In this document: positions 25,894 to 35,396 of the stretch, one piece after another
Numbering within the stretch: the stretch's first letter is position 1
Layout: every line of letters starts with the position of its first letter
Assembly: GCF_000424145.1 (NCBI RefSeq)
Contig: NZ_KE384138.1
Coordinates: forward strand, 459,384 to 523,383
Length of the DNA: 64,000 nt
From: Butyrivibrio sp. AC2005
GTDB taxonomy: Bacteria > Bacillota > Clostridia > Lachnospirales > Lachnospiraceae
Reading direction: 5' to 3'
Program-made: the position numbers and the translations under genes
Notes under the pieces: generated by a model
Databases searched by the model: none
What the model saw: the letters and a program-made list of their open reading frames with translations, nothing else
What the model was told of the DNA's origin: nothing

Positions 25894-26062
25894 GAAAAAA
25901 CATTTCTCCTAAAATTGACCGGACTAGTCCATTTCAATATAGCATTTTATATACCTTTTTTCAACGATTTGAAGTCAAATGCTTTTCTTATCTTACGAAT
26001 TGTTATAAAATATTCTTTACAGAATAAAATTTCTCTGAATTTTCATTATGAAGGGAGACAAT

Positions 26063-26413
26063 ATGTCTAAACATTTTGGTAAAGTAGTATTATTTGCAGC
26101 CGCTATTGGCGCTGCCGCTGCAGGTGTTTATTATTATCTCACTCAAAAAGATTCCGAACTGGCTGACGATTTCGATGAATTTGAAGATTATGATGAATTC
26201 GATGATTTCGAAGATGATGATGCCAACGGACCATGGGGTCGCCGCTATGTAAATCTTAGCAATTCTTCAGACGAGGAAGAGGAAGACAGCAAAGAAGACA
26301 GCGAAACTTCTTCTGATGAAACAGATCCCGCTCCTGATAAGACCGAGGAATTCTTCGATGATGATGAGGATGATGACATCAGCGATTTGAAGAAAATGGA
26401 CGGAGCTATATAA
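26063..26413 (+). CDS. Small membrane-anchored acidic protein
   Basis: The start at 26063 follows AAGGGAG. The 116-residue product has one membrane segment (about 6-24, VVLFAAAIGAAAAGVYYYL) followed by an extremely Asp/Glu-rich tail (for example DDFDEFEDYDEFDDFEDD). The tail is probably disordered. Similar proteins of unknown function occur in Lachnospiraceae. It is one of the few plus-strand genes and ends at a long hairpin that can terminate it. Confidence 0.75.
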   Translation: MSKHFGKVVLFAAAIGAAAAGVYYYLTQKDSELADDFDEFEDYDEFDDFEDDDANGPWGRRYVNLSNSSDEEEEDSKEDSETSSDETDPAPDKTEEFFDDDEDDDISDLKKMDGAI

Positions 26414-26434
26414 GAATCAACAATTTATAAATAC

Positions 26435-26517
26435 GTCCTCCGCTATATATGTGATTTCGCGCTCGTTAACAATGCTATAATCGCTTGAAATCACATATAT
26501 AGCGGAGGACTTTTTTT
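26435..26517. terminator. 24-bp perfect hairpin with conserved loop motif, bidirectional terminator
   Basis: GTCCTCCGCTATATATGTGA and the next four bases pair perfectly with 26487-26510, followed by TTTTTTT on the plus strand. It lies between convergent genes. The 28-base loop contains CTCGTT (26462) and ATAATCG (26477), shared with the hairpins at 46625 and 52510 although the stems differ. Confidence 0.85.
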
Positions 26518-26565
26518 GATATTATCAATCTCTCTATAAAATCACTCTTGAATCATTTACGAATA

Positions 26566-27432
26566 TTATTCGGATGTCGAAGCAGCAGGCACTACTCTTT
26601 TCTTTTTTTCAGCAAGCATATCTTTAAGATCGTGTGCCTTATCCTTTATTCTGGGGTTGGCTGTTCTCGATCCGATGATACCCGAGATCATCCTGCTGGC
26701 GAGGTCAAAATCATCAATCTCCAAGGCGATTGCTGCCATCAGATAATCGGTTGTAGTCTCATCCATTCCCGCAATCTGACTTTCCGACTGCCTGGCAAGT
26801 GTAAAACCATCAAGAGCTTTACGCAGAAGATCCTTTTCCTCAGCCTCATTCGCTTTCTTTTTCTCCGCATAATCAGGTGCTTCGGGATCAAGATGTTCCG
26901 TCTCTCCTCTGACCAGCCATGCCATTTTCAGACACAGATACGCTTTTTCGGAATTTTTGGCTTTTTTTACTATAGCTGTCGCAATGGCCAGCTCATAGCG
27001 GGCGCGGGCATCTTCATAGCTGTAGGTATTAGTCCCAAAGGTCTGCTTCCTATAATTGGCGCTTATCTTACTTTTTACCTCATCGATCTGAAACTTGGTC
27101 AGATTACCAAAGTTCTTTGCCAATATCGAATATCCGCACTCGGGACAGGTTACTACTTCGTATTTAACGGGGTCCATCTCCTCATACACAGGCCGAAGGT
27201 CGATATCCTGCCTTTTCATTCTTACTTTTCCCGTTCTTAAAGTCTTAGCAGAAAAATCATAATCACAAATAGGACAGGTGTATTTTTTATCAAAAAGCAA
27301 TGACGCTTCGTCTATAACAACAGCATTCTTTTTCTGCTGTTGTTCCTCCGCTTTCTTTTTAGGATCCTCATACAGCTCTTCATTTTCTAATGCACTAAGA
27401 CCAAACTTTTTTAAACCATCCAAAAATCCCAT
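26566..27432 (-). CDS. DUF2225 domain protein
   Basis: The start at 27432 follows GAGGGG, giving 288 residues. Two Cys pairs, CPICDYDF near 55 and CPECGYS near 100, are the zinc-ribbon-like signature of DUF2225. The rest is helical and resembles TPR-type repeats. The ending is basic and disordered. Function is unknown; proteins of this family are widespread in Firmicutes. It lies 46 bases after glnS and may be co-transcribed with it. Confidence 0.85.
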   Translation of the reverse strand: MGFLDGLKKFGLSALENEELYEDPKKKAEEQQQKKNAVVIDEASLLFDKKYTCPICDYDFSAKTLRTGKVRMKRQDIDLRPVYEEMDPVKYEVVTCPECGYSILAKNFGNLTKFQIDEVKSKISANYRKQTFGTNTYSYEDARARYELAIATAIVKKAKNSEKAYLCLKMAWLVRGETEHLDPEAPDYAEKKKANEAEEKDLLRKALDGFTLARQSESQIAGMDETTTDYLMAAIALEIDDFDLASRMISGIIGSRTANPRIKDKAHDLKDMLAEKKKRVVPAASTSE

Positions 27433-27478
27433 GATAACACCCCTCATTTATGATTTTGTAATGACATAAAGCTATAGA

Positions 27479-29140
27479 TTACTGTTTGGGCAATACAAAA
27501 GAACTCTTAAGAGAAACTATGCGGTTGAAAACAGGCGCTCCGTCCTTTGAATCCTTGCTGTCAACACAGAAGAATCCGTTTCTCACAAACTGGAATTTAT
27601 CGTAAGCCTTTGCTTCCATAAGCTCGGGCTCAAGCTTTGCATTCTTAATTACTGTGATGGAATTAGGATTTAAGTTCAGTGAGCCGTCCTCGTTATAAAC
27701 ACCCTTTTCCTCATCAATAATATTTTCATAGAGGCGAACCTCTGCCTCACCACATTTCTCAGCGGAAACCCAGTGGATTGTTCCCTTTACCTTTCTGCCA
27801 TCGGGGCTGTCACCTCCTTTGGTTGCGGGATCATATGTGCAGTGGATTTCAGTAACCACTCCATTTTCATCCTTAACACAACCGGTGCAGGTTACGAAGT
27901 ATGCATTCATCAGTCTGACTTCGTTACCGGGGAAGAGTCTGAAATACTTCTTCGGAGGTTCCTCCATGAAGTCCTCACGCTCGATCCAGAGCTCTCTGCC
28001 AAAAGGAATCTCTCTTGAACCAAGCTCCGGTGCCTCCTTGTTATTCTCAATAGGAAGCATCTCTGTCTGTCCCTCCGGATAGTTATCAATGATAAGCTTA
28101 ACCGGATCAAGAATAGCCATCATTCTCTTAGCCTTAGGCTTAAGATCCTCACGGATACAATACTCGAGCATAGCATAATCAGCTGTGGAATTAGCCTTGC
28201 TGATTCCGCAGAGTTCTACGAACTTCTGAATAGACTCGGGTGTGAAACCGCGGCGTCTGAGTGCAGCTATTGAAACAAGTCTCGGATCATCCCATCCGTC
28301 AACTATTCCGTCTTCAACAAGCTTCTTGATATATCTCTTACCTGTCACCACATTCTGCAGGTAAAGCTTTGCAAATTCAATCTGGCGCGGAGGATTCTCA
28401 TATCCGCACTCAATCTTAACCCAGTCATATAAAGGTCTGTGATCCTCGAACTCAAGTGTGCAGATAGAATGTGTAATGCCTTCTTCCGCATCCTCGATAG
28501 GATGAGCAAAATCGTACATCGGATAAATGCACCACTTGTCGCCGGTGCGTGCATGTGTCATGTGTGCAACTCTGTAGATGATCGGATCACGCATGTTGAT
28601 ATTAGGTGATGCCATATCAATCTTAGCTCTTAAGGTCATTGCACCATCTTCAACCTTACCGCTCTTCATCTCTTCGAAAAGGCGAAGGTTTTCTTCCACG
28701 CTTCTGTCCCTGTTGGGATCATTTTTTCCTGGCTCTGTAAGAGTTCCTCTGTACTCACGCATCTCTTCCGCTGTGAGCTCGGAAACATAAGCCTTACCAT
28801 TTTTTATAAGCTTAACAGCATTCTCATACATCTTATCAAAGTAATCAGATGCATGGAAAAGTCTGTCCTCATAATCAGCGCCAAGCCACTTCACGTCTTC
28901 GATGATAGCATCCATGAATTCTGATTTTTCCTTGGTGGGATTGGTATCATCAAATCTCATGTTGAACTTTCCATTATATTCCTTGGCAAGTCCGTAGTTT
29001 AAGAGAATACTCTTTGCGTGTCCTATATGTAAAAAGCCATTCGGCTCCGGAGGGAATCTTGTTACAACGTGATCGTATACTCCCTCTTTCAGGTCTTTAT
29101 CAATTTCCTGTTCAATAAAATTTCTTGATTCTTCTGACAT
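27479..29140 (-). CDS. glnS: Glutaminyl-tRNA synthetase
   Basis: The 553-residue enzyme has the class I signature PPEPNGFLHIGHAKS near 35 and the long C-terminal anticodon-binding beta-barrels (IPFGRELWIEREDF, LMNAYFVTCTGC). The second class I motif is read as VVTGKRYIKKLV rather than the commoner MSKRK. The length fits GlnRS without a YqeY fusion. Many Firmicutes lack GlnRS and use GatCAB instead, so direct Gln-tRNA charging is notable though common in this family. Confidence 0.95.
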   Translation of the reverse strand: MSEESRNFIEQEIDKDLKEGVYDHVVTRFPPEPNGFLHIGHAKSILLNYGLAKEYNGKFNMRFDDTNPTKEKSEFMDAIIEDVKWLGADYEDRLFHASDYFDKMYENAVKLIKNGKAYVSELTAEEMREYRGTLTEPGKNDPNRDRSVEENLRLFEEMKSGKVEDGAMTLRAKIDMASPNINMRDPIIYRVAHMTHARTGDKWCIYPMYDFAHPIEDAEEGITHSICTLEFEDHRPLYDWVKIECGYENPPRQIEFAKLYLQNVVTGKRYIKKLVEDGIVDGWDDPRLVSIAALRRRGFTPESIQKFVELCGISKANSTADYAMLEYCIREDLKPKAKRMMAILDPVKLIIDNYPEGQTEMLPIENNKEAPELGSREIPFGRELWIEREDFMEEPPKKYFRLFPGNEVRLMNAYFVTCTGCVKDENGVVTEIHCTYDPATKGGDSPDGRKVKGTIHWVSAEKCGEAEVRLYENIIDEEKGVYNEDGSLNLNPNSITVIKNAKLEPELMEAKAYDKFQFVRNGFFCVDSKDSKDGAPVFNRIVSLKSSFVLPKQ

Positions 29141-29221
29141 GTCTTATAATTCCAACTTTCTAATTTGTTATATTCCCCTCAACAGATGCTATTGCACACT
29201 TATACAAAATATATTCTATCA

Positions 29222-31888
29222 TCAAATATATTTTTTCTCAAACTCTCCCGCAGTCATGGGGCCGTCGTAATATGTTCCCTGAACAAGCGGTACCTTAAGC
29301 TCCTTTAGAATCTTTTCCTGAGCCTCGTTCTCAACTCCTTCCACACACACATTTGCGCCAAGAGCTCCGGAGAGATCCATAAGAGAAAGGATGAGCGATC
29401 TTGCATACTCCTCGTTTCCAAGTTCTGAGGATATTGTCTTATCCACCTTGACAGCAGCAAAGGGAAGTGCTCTAAGTCCGCTTATAGAACTGTAGCCGGT
29501 TCCGAAATCATCAAGCGAAAGCCTTACTCCCAGCTCACATATTTTTTCCATTGCGCCCTTTGTACGCTCGGTGTTATTCATGGTAAGCGCTTCCGTAACA
29601 TCAAGTATCAGCTGCTCGGGCTTTATGCCTGCTTCCTCAACGGCAGATTTTAATTTTTCCGAAATATCCGGCTGCATCAGCTGTACCACCGACATGTTTA
29701 CATGTACGTTAAGCTTTCTCTTTAATTTCTTACTCCAGATTCCGCAGCACTTTGCAGCCTCGCGGAAGACATGCTCACCGATAGGATTTATAAGTCCCAG
29801 GTACTCTGCAAGCGAAATGAACTCCGAAGGGCTCACCTTTCCCAAAATCTTACTGTTCCATCTTACAAAAGCTTCAAATGCAACCAGCTTTGGTGTCTTC
29901 CCCTTAATATCAAGCATGGGCTGATACTTTACGGTAAATTCCCTGCAACCATCCTCTACCGCCTTGTACATGGCTTTTTCCATATCAAGTCGTCTTATGG
30001 TCGACGCATCTATATTCTCCGAATACTGTGAAATCCTGTTCTTACCGGACTTCTTGGCTTCATACATTGCAATGTCGGATTTTCTGATCAGTTCCTCGAC
30101 TGTATCTCCCGCAGTAGGAAACTCGACGGTACCCATACTCATTGTGCAGTAATAATCGCCATCCTTTAAGTACCAGGGCGTAGCAAAGGCACGCCTTATT
30201 TCCTCAAGAATGTTATCAAGCTTGTGATAATTCTCCGGTGGAACAATTATTACAAACTCATCTCCGCCCATTCTGTAGCACGAATTCTGAACACCATCAA
30301 TATTCTTGATTGCTGCAGATATATCCTGCAGGAGAATATCACCGTACTGATGTCCGAGGCCGTCATTTATTTTCTTGAAATCATCAAGATCAAGATACAT
30401 GAGCATGCCTTTGGAATTATTTTTTTTCGCTTTTTCCACATAGCTGACCAGGTCTCTCTCACAGCAAAGTCTGTTATAGAGTCCTGTCAAAAAGTCAGTA
30501 TATGCCTGCTGCTCTATACGCTTTTGGTATATCTTCTTTTCAGTAATCTCATAAATAGCACAGAGTGAAACAAGCCTTCCGTCCACCCACTTTATGCGGG
30601 TATAGTAAAGGTCGAACCAGCGGTCCTTTTCTTCATAATAAATCTCGTAGTTTCCGCTATGTGAGCGCGGAGGTATATTTTCCTCAAAAAGTTCCTTTAA
30701 TGTATTTTTCTGAAGTTCCTTTGCAAAATGCTTTTTCAGACTTCTGTTTGCAAAAAGAAGCTCATCTGTTTTCATGCATCGCACATAAATTGAACTTCCC
30801 ACATTATCAAGAACGGATTCGAGTGACTGGAAAGAGCTTGCGATTGAATTCTTCTGAAGTCTCTTCGTTATGATGCTCTGCAGAATTCTTATGGAGTCGT
30901 TGATGAACTTGATGTCATCCACAACCCAGTCCTTGTTCCGTTTATCCTCTCTGGTCTCAGCAAAGCAGGCATAAAAAGGAGTCTGATCAGATAAGGAAAT
31001 CGGTACGGAAACAACACCCTGTATTCCAAGATCCTCAAGCTGCTCCTTCTCTCCGGAATTCATTGCCGTACTCGGAGAAACAGCTACCATGTGAGTCCTT
31101 CCCAGGAACCAGCACCGGTCAAGATCCTTATCTTCCTCGAAGATTCTGTACACTCCGTCAGCTGTCCATTGCACAACAACATCCATAAGATTATCCTCTG
31201 AGTGCATGCGACAGATGAAGGAGTTGCTGATATCAAGATATTCGCAGACCTTCATAAGAATCTGCGTCATAATATCCTCAATTTCATCATCACTATCAAG
31301 AAGCGACACTATATCCGTCATAAGCTCTGCCCTGTGGAAGGACACCTTGAAGTCCTCGGACCTCTTAAAGTTCTCAGCTGTAGAAGCTGCTGCCTGATTC
31401 ACGGACTTATAGCCCTTAACAAGAGTCAGTGAAGTCACTCTAAGAAAATCAAGTGAATTATAGAATTTCTTTTCGTTTGTAATATATGAAAAATCTGTGA
31501 TAGGCGACTCTGTGTACAGGTCAGGCTCGTACTCCGCATCCTTTAATACAGCACAAACAATCCATACAAGCTGTGCATTCCCTTCAAGCTTAGCTGCAAC
31601 AGCAGCCACTCTCAGGTTGGGGATAGTCGTTCTCTCAACCGCCTGGTCCTCAAGTTCACCCTCAGTTACCCTCTGAAAAATATTTCTGATGTGAATATCA
31701 TCCACCGCTTTTTTTATAACGGAGACTTCGTGCATGTCTCCGGAAAAATCGGTGATTTTCTCCCCCGTCATATCAAGACAGCATAAATATACTCCTGCCA
31801 TAGTGGCAAAACTGTCCTGCCATCTTCGGAGTTCCTTTTCCTTGAGCTTTATGTAATTACCGGAAGTTCTTTTGCTGCCTGACTCCAA
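29222..31888 (-). CDS. GGDEF/EAL cyclic-di-GMP signalling protein with sensor domains
   Basis: The 888-residue protein starts with TTG at 31888, preceded by AAGGAG. Residues 1 to about 130 resemble a PocR-like ligand domain, about 190-340 a GAF domain and about 355-445 a PAS domain. The GGDEF domain (about 455-620) has an intact RMGGDEFVI but no RxxD inhibitory site. The EAL domain (about 630-880) has EAF for EAL, NMS, LDVTEAL where ELTE is usual, DDFGTGYSS and VEGVEN. It has no membrane segments. It probably makes cyclic-di-GMP; whether the EAL half degrades it is uncertain. Confidence 0.9.
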   Translation of the reverse strand: MESGSKRTSGNYIKLKEKELRRWQDSFATMAGVYLCCLDMTGEKITDFSGDMHEVSVIKKAVDDIHIRNIFQRVTEGELEDQAVERTTIPNLRVAAVAAKLEGNAQLVWIVCAVLKDAEYEPDLYTESPITDFSYITNEKKFYNSLDFLRVTSLTLVKGYKSVNQAAASTAENFKRSEDFKVSFHRAELMTDIVSLLDSDDEIEDIMTQILMKVCEYLDISNSFICRMHSEDNLMDVVVQWTADGVYRIFEEDKDLDRCWFLGRTHMVAVSPSTAMNSGEKEQLEDLGIQGVVSVPISLSDQTPFYACFAETREDKRNKDWVVDDIKFINDSIRILQSIITKRLQKNSIASSFQSLESVLDNVGSSIYVRCMKTDELLFANRSLKKHFAKELQKNTLKELFEENIPPRSHSGNYEIYYEEKDRWFDLYYTRIKWVDGRLVSLCAIYEITEKKIYQKRIEQQAYTDFLTGLYNRLCCERDLVSYVEKAKKNNSKGMLMYLDLDDFKKINDGLGHQYGDILLQDISAAIKNIDGVQNSCYRMGGDEFVIIVPPENYHKLDNILEEIRRAFATPWYLKDGDYYCTMSMGTVEFPTAGDTVEELIRKSDIAMYEAKKSGKNRISQYSENIDASTIRRLDMEKAMYKAVEDGCREFTVKYQPMLDIKGKTPKLVAFEAFVRWNSKILGKVSPSEFISLAEYLGLINPIGEHVFREAAKCCGIWSKKLKRKLNVHVNMSVVQLMQPDISEKLKSAVEEAGIKPEQLILDVTEALTMNNTERTKGAMEKICELGVRLSLDDFGTGYSSISGLRALPFAAVKVDKTISSELGNEEYARSLILSLMDLSGALGANVCVEGVENEAQEKILKELKVPLVQGTYYDGPMTAGEFEKKYI

Positions 31889-31978
31889 GAGCTGTAATCT
31901 CCTTACGATTTTTTGATATTAATAACTATTATAACACTATTTAAATTATAGATATGAAAAAAGAGGAAGATTTCTCTT

Positions 31979-32189
31979 CCCCTCATCCGGCGCTTCGCGC
32001 CACCTTCCCCCCAAGGGGAAGGCAATATACAATCTACTGCCTCCCTTGGGATGACAATATACAATCTACTGCCTCCCTTGGGATGACAATATACAATCTA
32101 CTGCCTCCCTTGGGAAGGCAGTATAACCATCCGCACAAATCCTTGCCTTCCCCTTGGGGGGAAGGTGTCAGCGAAGCTGACGGATGAGG
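31979..32189. repeat. Composite of two inverted dispersed repeats around a 32-bp tandem repeat
   Basis: A full copy of the CCTCATCCGGC...GGGGAAGG repeat (31979-32023) faces an inverted copy (32145-32189). Between them the unit AATATACAATCTACTGCCTC recurs at 32-bp period (32024, 32056, 32088). The composite lies between the 5' end of the GGDEF gene and the stop of guaB. Confidence 0.85.
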
Positions 32190-32192
32190 AGA

Positions 32193-33647
32193 TCACTCAT
32201 CTACGCTGTAGTTAGGAGCTTCCTTAGTGATATGAATATCATGAGGATGGCTCTCTCTAAGTGCAGCGCTTGTCATCTTAATAAACTTACCATTTTCATT
32301 GAGAAGCGGGATTGTCTCGCATCCACAATAGCCCATTCCTGCTCTGAGTCCGCCGATAAGCTGGAATACTGTGTCTTCAACAGTTCCCTTATAAGCAACA
32401 CGGCCTTCAACGCCCTCGGGAACAAGCTTCTTAGCACCCTCCTGGAAGTAACGATCCTTGGAACCGTTCTCCATAGCTGAAATTGAACCCATTCCACGAT
32501 ATACCTTATATTTTCTACCCTGGAAAAGCTCAAACTCACCGGGAGCTTCATCACAACCTGCAAACATTGAACCCATCATGACAACGCTTCCGCCTGCTGC
32601 GATAGCCTTTGTGATATCTCCTGAGTACTTGATACCACCGTCTGCTATGATCGGGATACCATACTCTCTTGCTACTGAGTAGCAATCCATTATTGCTGAT
32701 ACCTGAGGAACACCGATACCTGCAACTACACGTGTTGTGCAGATTGATCCGGGACCGATACCAACCTTAACAGCATCAGCGCCAGACTCGATGAGAGCCT
32801 TTGTAGCAGCTGCTGTAGCAACATTTCCTGCAACAACCTGAAGATCCGGGAACTTTTCCTTGATCATTCTGAGGCACTTAAGAACGTTCTCTGAATGTCC
32901 GTGTGCAGAATCAAGAACTACACAGTCAACCTTAGCATCAACAAGTGCACCTACACGGTCAAGTACGTTGGCACTGATTCCTACACCTGCACCGCAGAGA
33001 AGTCTTCCCTGGTCATCCTTAGCTGAAAGAGGATATTTAATGGTCTTCTCAATATCTTTAATAGTAATAAGTCCTACAAGATTGTAGTTATCATCTACAA
33101 GAGGAAGCTTTTCCTTCTTGGACTTTGCAAGGATCTGCTTAGCCTCTTCAAGTGTGATTCCTGCCTTAGCAGTTACAAGATTTTCACTTGTCATTGCCTC
33201 TCTGATCTTCTGATCGAAATTAGTCTCGAACTTAAGATCACGGTTTGTGATGATACCAACCAGCTTTCTGCCCTCTGTGATCGGCACACCTGAAATACGG
33301 AACTTTGCCATCAGTGCGTCTGCGTCAGCAAGCGTATGATCTGGTGAAAGAGAAAAAGGATCTGTGATGACGCCGTTTTCAGATCTCTTAACCTTGTCAA
33401 CCTCATCAGCCTGAGCTTCGATTGACATGTTTTTATGGATGATTCCGATACCCCCCTGACGTGCCATAGCGATAGCCATGCGGTGTTCTGTTACTGTATC
33501 CATACCGGCACTCATCATGGGGATGTTGAGCTTAAGCTTCTTTGTAAGATGTGTGCTTACATCTATCATGTTCGGCACAACCTGTGAATATGCCGGAACC
33601 AAGAGTACGTCATCAAAAGTAATTCCTTCGCCAATAATCTGTCCCAT
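32193..33647 (-). CDS. guaB: IMP dehydrogenase
   Basis: The start at 33647 follows AAAAAGGAG, giving 484 residues. The catalytic loop GIGPGSICTTRVVAGIGVPQ carries the active Cys, and two CBS domains are inserted at about 95-205. It catalyses the first committed step of GMP synthesis (IMP to XMP, NAD-dependent). It lies 13 bases after the small membrane protein gene and is probably co-transcribed with it. Confidence 0.97.
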   Translation of the reverse strand: MGQIIGEGITFDDVLLVPAYSQVVPNMIDVSTHLTKKLKLNIPMMSAGMDTVTEHRMAIAMARQGGIGIIHKNMSIEAQADEVDKVKRSENGVITDPFSLSPDHTLADADALMAKFRISGVPITEGRKLVGIITNRDLKFETNFDQKIREAMTSENLVTAKAGITLEEAKQILAKSKKEKLPLVDDNYNLVGLITIKDIEKTIKYPLSAKDDQGRLLCGAGVGISANVLDRVGALVDAKVDCVVLDSAHGHSENVLKCLRMIKEKFPDLQVVAGNVATAAATKALIESGADAVKVGIGPGSICTTRVVAGIGVPQVSAIMDCYSVAREYGIPIIADGGIKYSGDITKAIAAGGSVVMMGSMFAGCDEAPGEFELFQGRKYKVYRGMGSISAMENGSKDRYFQEGAKKLVPEGVEGRVAYKGTVEDTVFQLIGGLRAGMGYCGCETIPLLNENGKFIKMTSAALRESHPHDIHITKEAPNYSVDE

Positions 33648-33660
33648 TTTTTTCTCCTTT

Positions 33661-34170
33661 TTAGTCCATAAATACTTTACGAGGTGCAATGTTTTTTACA
33701 GCTTCAACCATTTCTCTTGTAGGCTCGAAAACAACTTTTTCTCTGCCATCATAATACATAGTATAAGTAACATCCGGCTGCTGTTCTTCTCCGGATGAAA
33801 AATCAAGCAATCTGTAGTTGTCTTTATTACGATATTCGTCCAGATGGTAGGACTTAGACGGCGCAAGCACTTCCATGCGCTCTGCTTCGAATGTTGCTAC
33901 TCTTTTTCTCTTACTTTTGTTAAGAATCTTGTCTACTGTTATCTCGCGTTCACAGTACTGATATTCATATTCTATAGAAGCATTGAGATTTGCAAAATAT
34001 ACCCCCACCCCAAACGCAACAAACAGAATCATGAAAATGATGTTTCCAGAAAGAAATCCCAGAAGGAAAGAACATACTGCCAAAATAATTGTCAGATACT
34101 TAAGAAAAACCATAAGTGGCTGAGATTTTCTGGCAACAAGAACTTCGACGTAACTATTGTCATTCATCAT
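33661..34170 (-). CDS. Small membrane protein of unknown function
   Basis: The 169-residue product has two membrane segments (about 22-40 and 44-62), then a soluble domain with YEYQYCEREITVDKI and YTMYYDGREKVVFEP. It resembles uncharacterised Lachnospiraceae proteins (possibly the DUF6106 group; I am not sure). AAAGGA precedes the ATGATG start. It is translated just ahead of guaB and divergently from the 34310 gene. Confidence 0.75.
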   Translation of the reverse strand: MMNDNSYVEVLVARKSQPLMVFLKYLTIILAVCSFLLGFLSGNIIFMILFVAFGVGVYFANLNASIEYEYQYCEREITVDKILNKSKRKRVATFEAERMEVLAPSKSYHLDEYRNKDNYRLLDFSSGEEQQPDVTYTMYYDGREKVVFEPTREMVEAVKNIAPRKVFMD

Positions 34171-34309
34171 TTTTTTGCATTTTTCCTTTCATATTTTTTA
34201 AACGTTATGATATATTAACTGTAAACTCTCGTCAAGAATGCTTACACAACTTAATAAAAAAAGTTTTTTGCGAGTGAGAGTTTCCAGTAAATTAAGAGGT
34301 GAAGTAAAA

Positions 34310-35065
34310 ATGAATATCAACGAAGAAAAACACAACCAGTGGCAGGCCCTGAAAGGGATGGGGTTCAAAGCTCACTGGGATTATTTTTGGGATTACTACA
34401 AAATTCACGTTATCGTCGCTATAATCGCGATAATTGCTATAGTTTCAATGGCAAAAGACATTATCGGCCAGAAGCCCTATGCTCTTTCCTGTACCTTCAT
34501 AAACACAGCAAGCATGCAGGAATCCGGCACTTTAAAAGCAGATTTCGAAGAGTATGCGAAAATAGATACCTCAAAGTATGTTGTATCAATCGATGCTTCT
34601 TCCACCATTGACCTTAACAATCCCGACCAGTACACAATTGCCAATTCAGAGCGAATTTACGCAATGATCGCAGCAAGAGACCTGGACATCATCATGGCAG
34701 ATGAAGCGATTTTCAATAATTATATAGGAAATGAAATTTTTCAGGACCTGCGTTTATTTTTCACAGAAGATGAACTGGCAGCTCTCGGAGACAAAGTTAT
34801 CTACGCAGATCCTGCCACCTTTGAAAAGAAGGACGATGCAGAGAGCATGGATGTAGAGACTACAGCTCCCGCGACCAACAACATTATTGAAAATCCCGAT
34901 GAATCAGAAAAAGCCAATCTTATTCCCGTAGGAATAAAACTCGAAAACAATGCTCACCTTGATGAGCTCGAGTACTACCCAGGCGAACCCGCCTACATTG
35001 GCATTGTAACCGCCAGCGAACGCACAGACATGGCCAAGGACTTTATAAACTTTTTGCTCAATTAA
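34310..35065 (+). CDS. Single-pass membrane protein with extracellular domain
   Basis: The start at 34310 follows GAGGTG; the frame runs 24 codons further upstream without support. The 251-residue product has a cytoplasmic N-terminus, one membrane segment (about 33-52, IHVIVAIIAIIAIVSMA) and an extracellular domain of about 190 residues containing a Thr/Asn linker near 195. Segments such as ERIYAMIAARDLDIIMADEAIFNNY suggest a periplasmic-binding-like fold, which is weak inference. Divergent from the guaB pair. Confidence 0.75.
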   Translation: MNINEEKHNQWQALKGMGFKAHWDYFWDYYKIHVIVAIIAIIAIVSMAKDIIGQKPYALSCTFINTASMQESGTLKADFEEYAKIDTSKYVVSIDASSTIDLNNPDQYTIANSERIYAMIAARDLDIIMADEAIFNNYIGNEIFQDLRLFFTEDELAALGDKVIYADPATFEKKDDAESMDVETTAPATNNIIENPDESEKANLIPVGIKLENNAHLDELEYYPGEPAYIGIVTASERTDMAKDFINFLLN

Positions 35066-35207
35066 GCCCTGATTCACATAACCATTATTATACTTAGTAC
35101 CAACTCATAAATTCCATTCAGATATATGTACTTTTCCTTGACCCACAAACCCGTTAAGATATCTGACCATCCTAACGTACAAAGATCACATATTGTCTGA
35201 ACAAACA

Positions 35208-35389
35208 GGCGCCGGGACATACATTTGGAAATGCGTAGTTCTCGGACGAGCAGGATGATTTTTAAAATAAAAAACAGTGGAAGCACGACTTCTTTGAGCA
35301 ACGTCGAAAGGAGTGCTTCCACTGCTTTTTTATTTTAGAAAATCACCGCGCAGACCAAACAAGCACTAACAAATGTATGTCCCGGCGCC
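35208..35389. repeat. 182-bp element with 19-bp perfect terminal inverted repeats
   Basis: GGCGCCGGGACATACATTT (35208-35226) is the exact reverse complement of 35371-35389. Inside is a second long hairpin. The size and arrangement resemble a MITE, but no target duplication is visible at the edges. The rest of the 35066-35396 gap holds nothing else recognisable. Confidence 0.7.
35263..35336. terminator. Nested hairpin, probable bidirectional terminator
   Basis: CAGTGGAAGCAC (35275-35286) pairs with GTGCTTCCACTG (35313-35324), and the flanks TAAAATAAAAAA and TTTTTTATTTTA extend the stem. It lies between convergent genes, the 34310 gene and aspartate kinase. Confidence 0.8.
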
Positions 35390-35396
35390 GTCCTTT

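Noticed and set aside
35074..35322. 82-codon hydrophobic minus-strand frame
   Set aside because: It runs through the inverted-repeat element and its terminator hairpin and has no convincing ribosome site.
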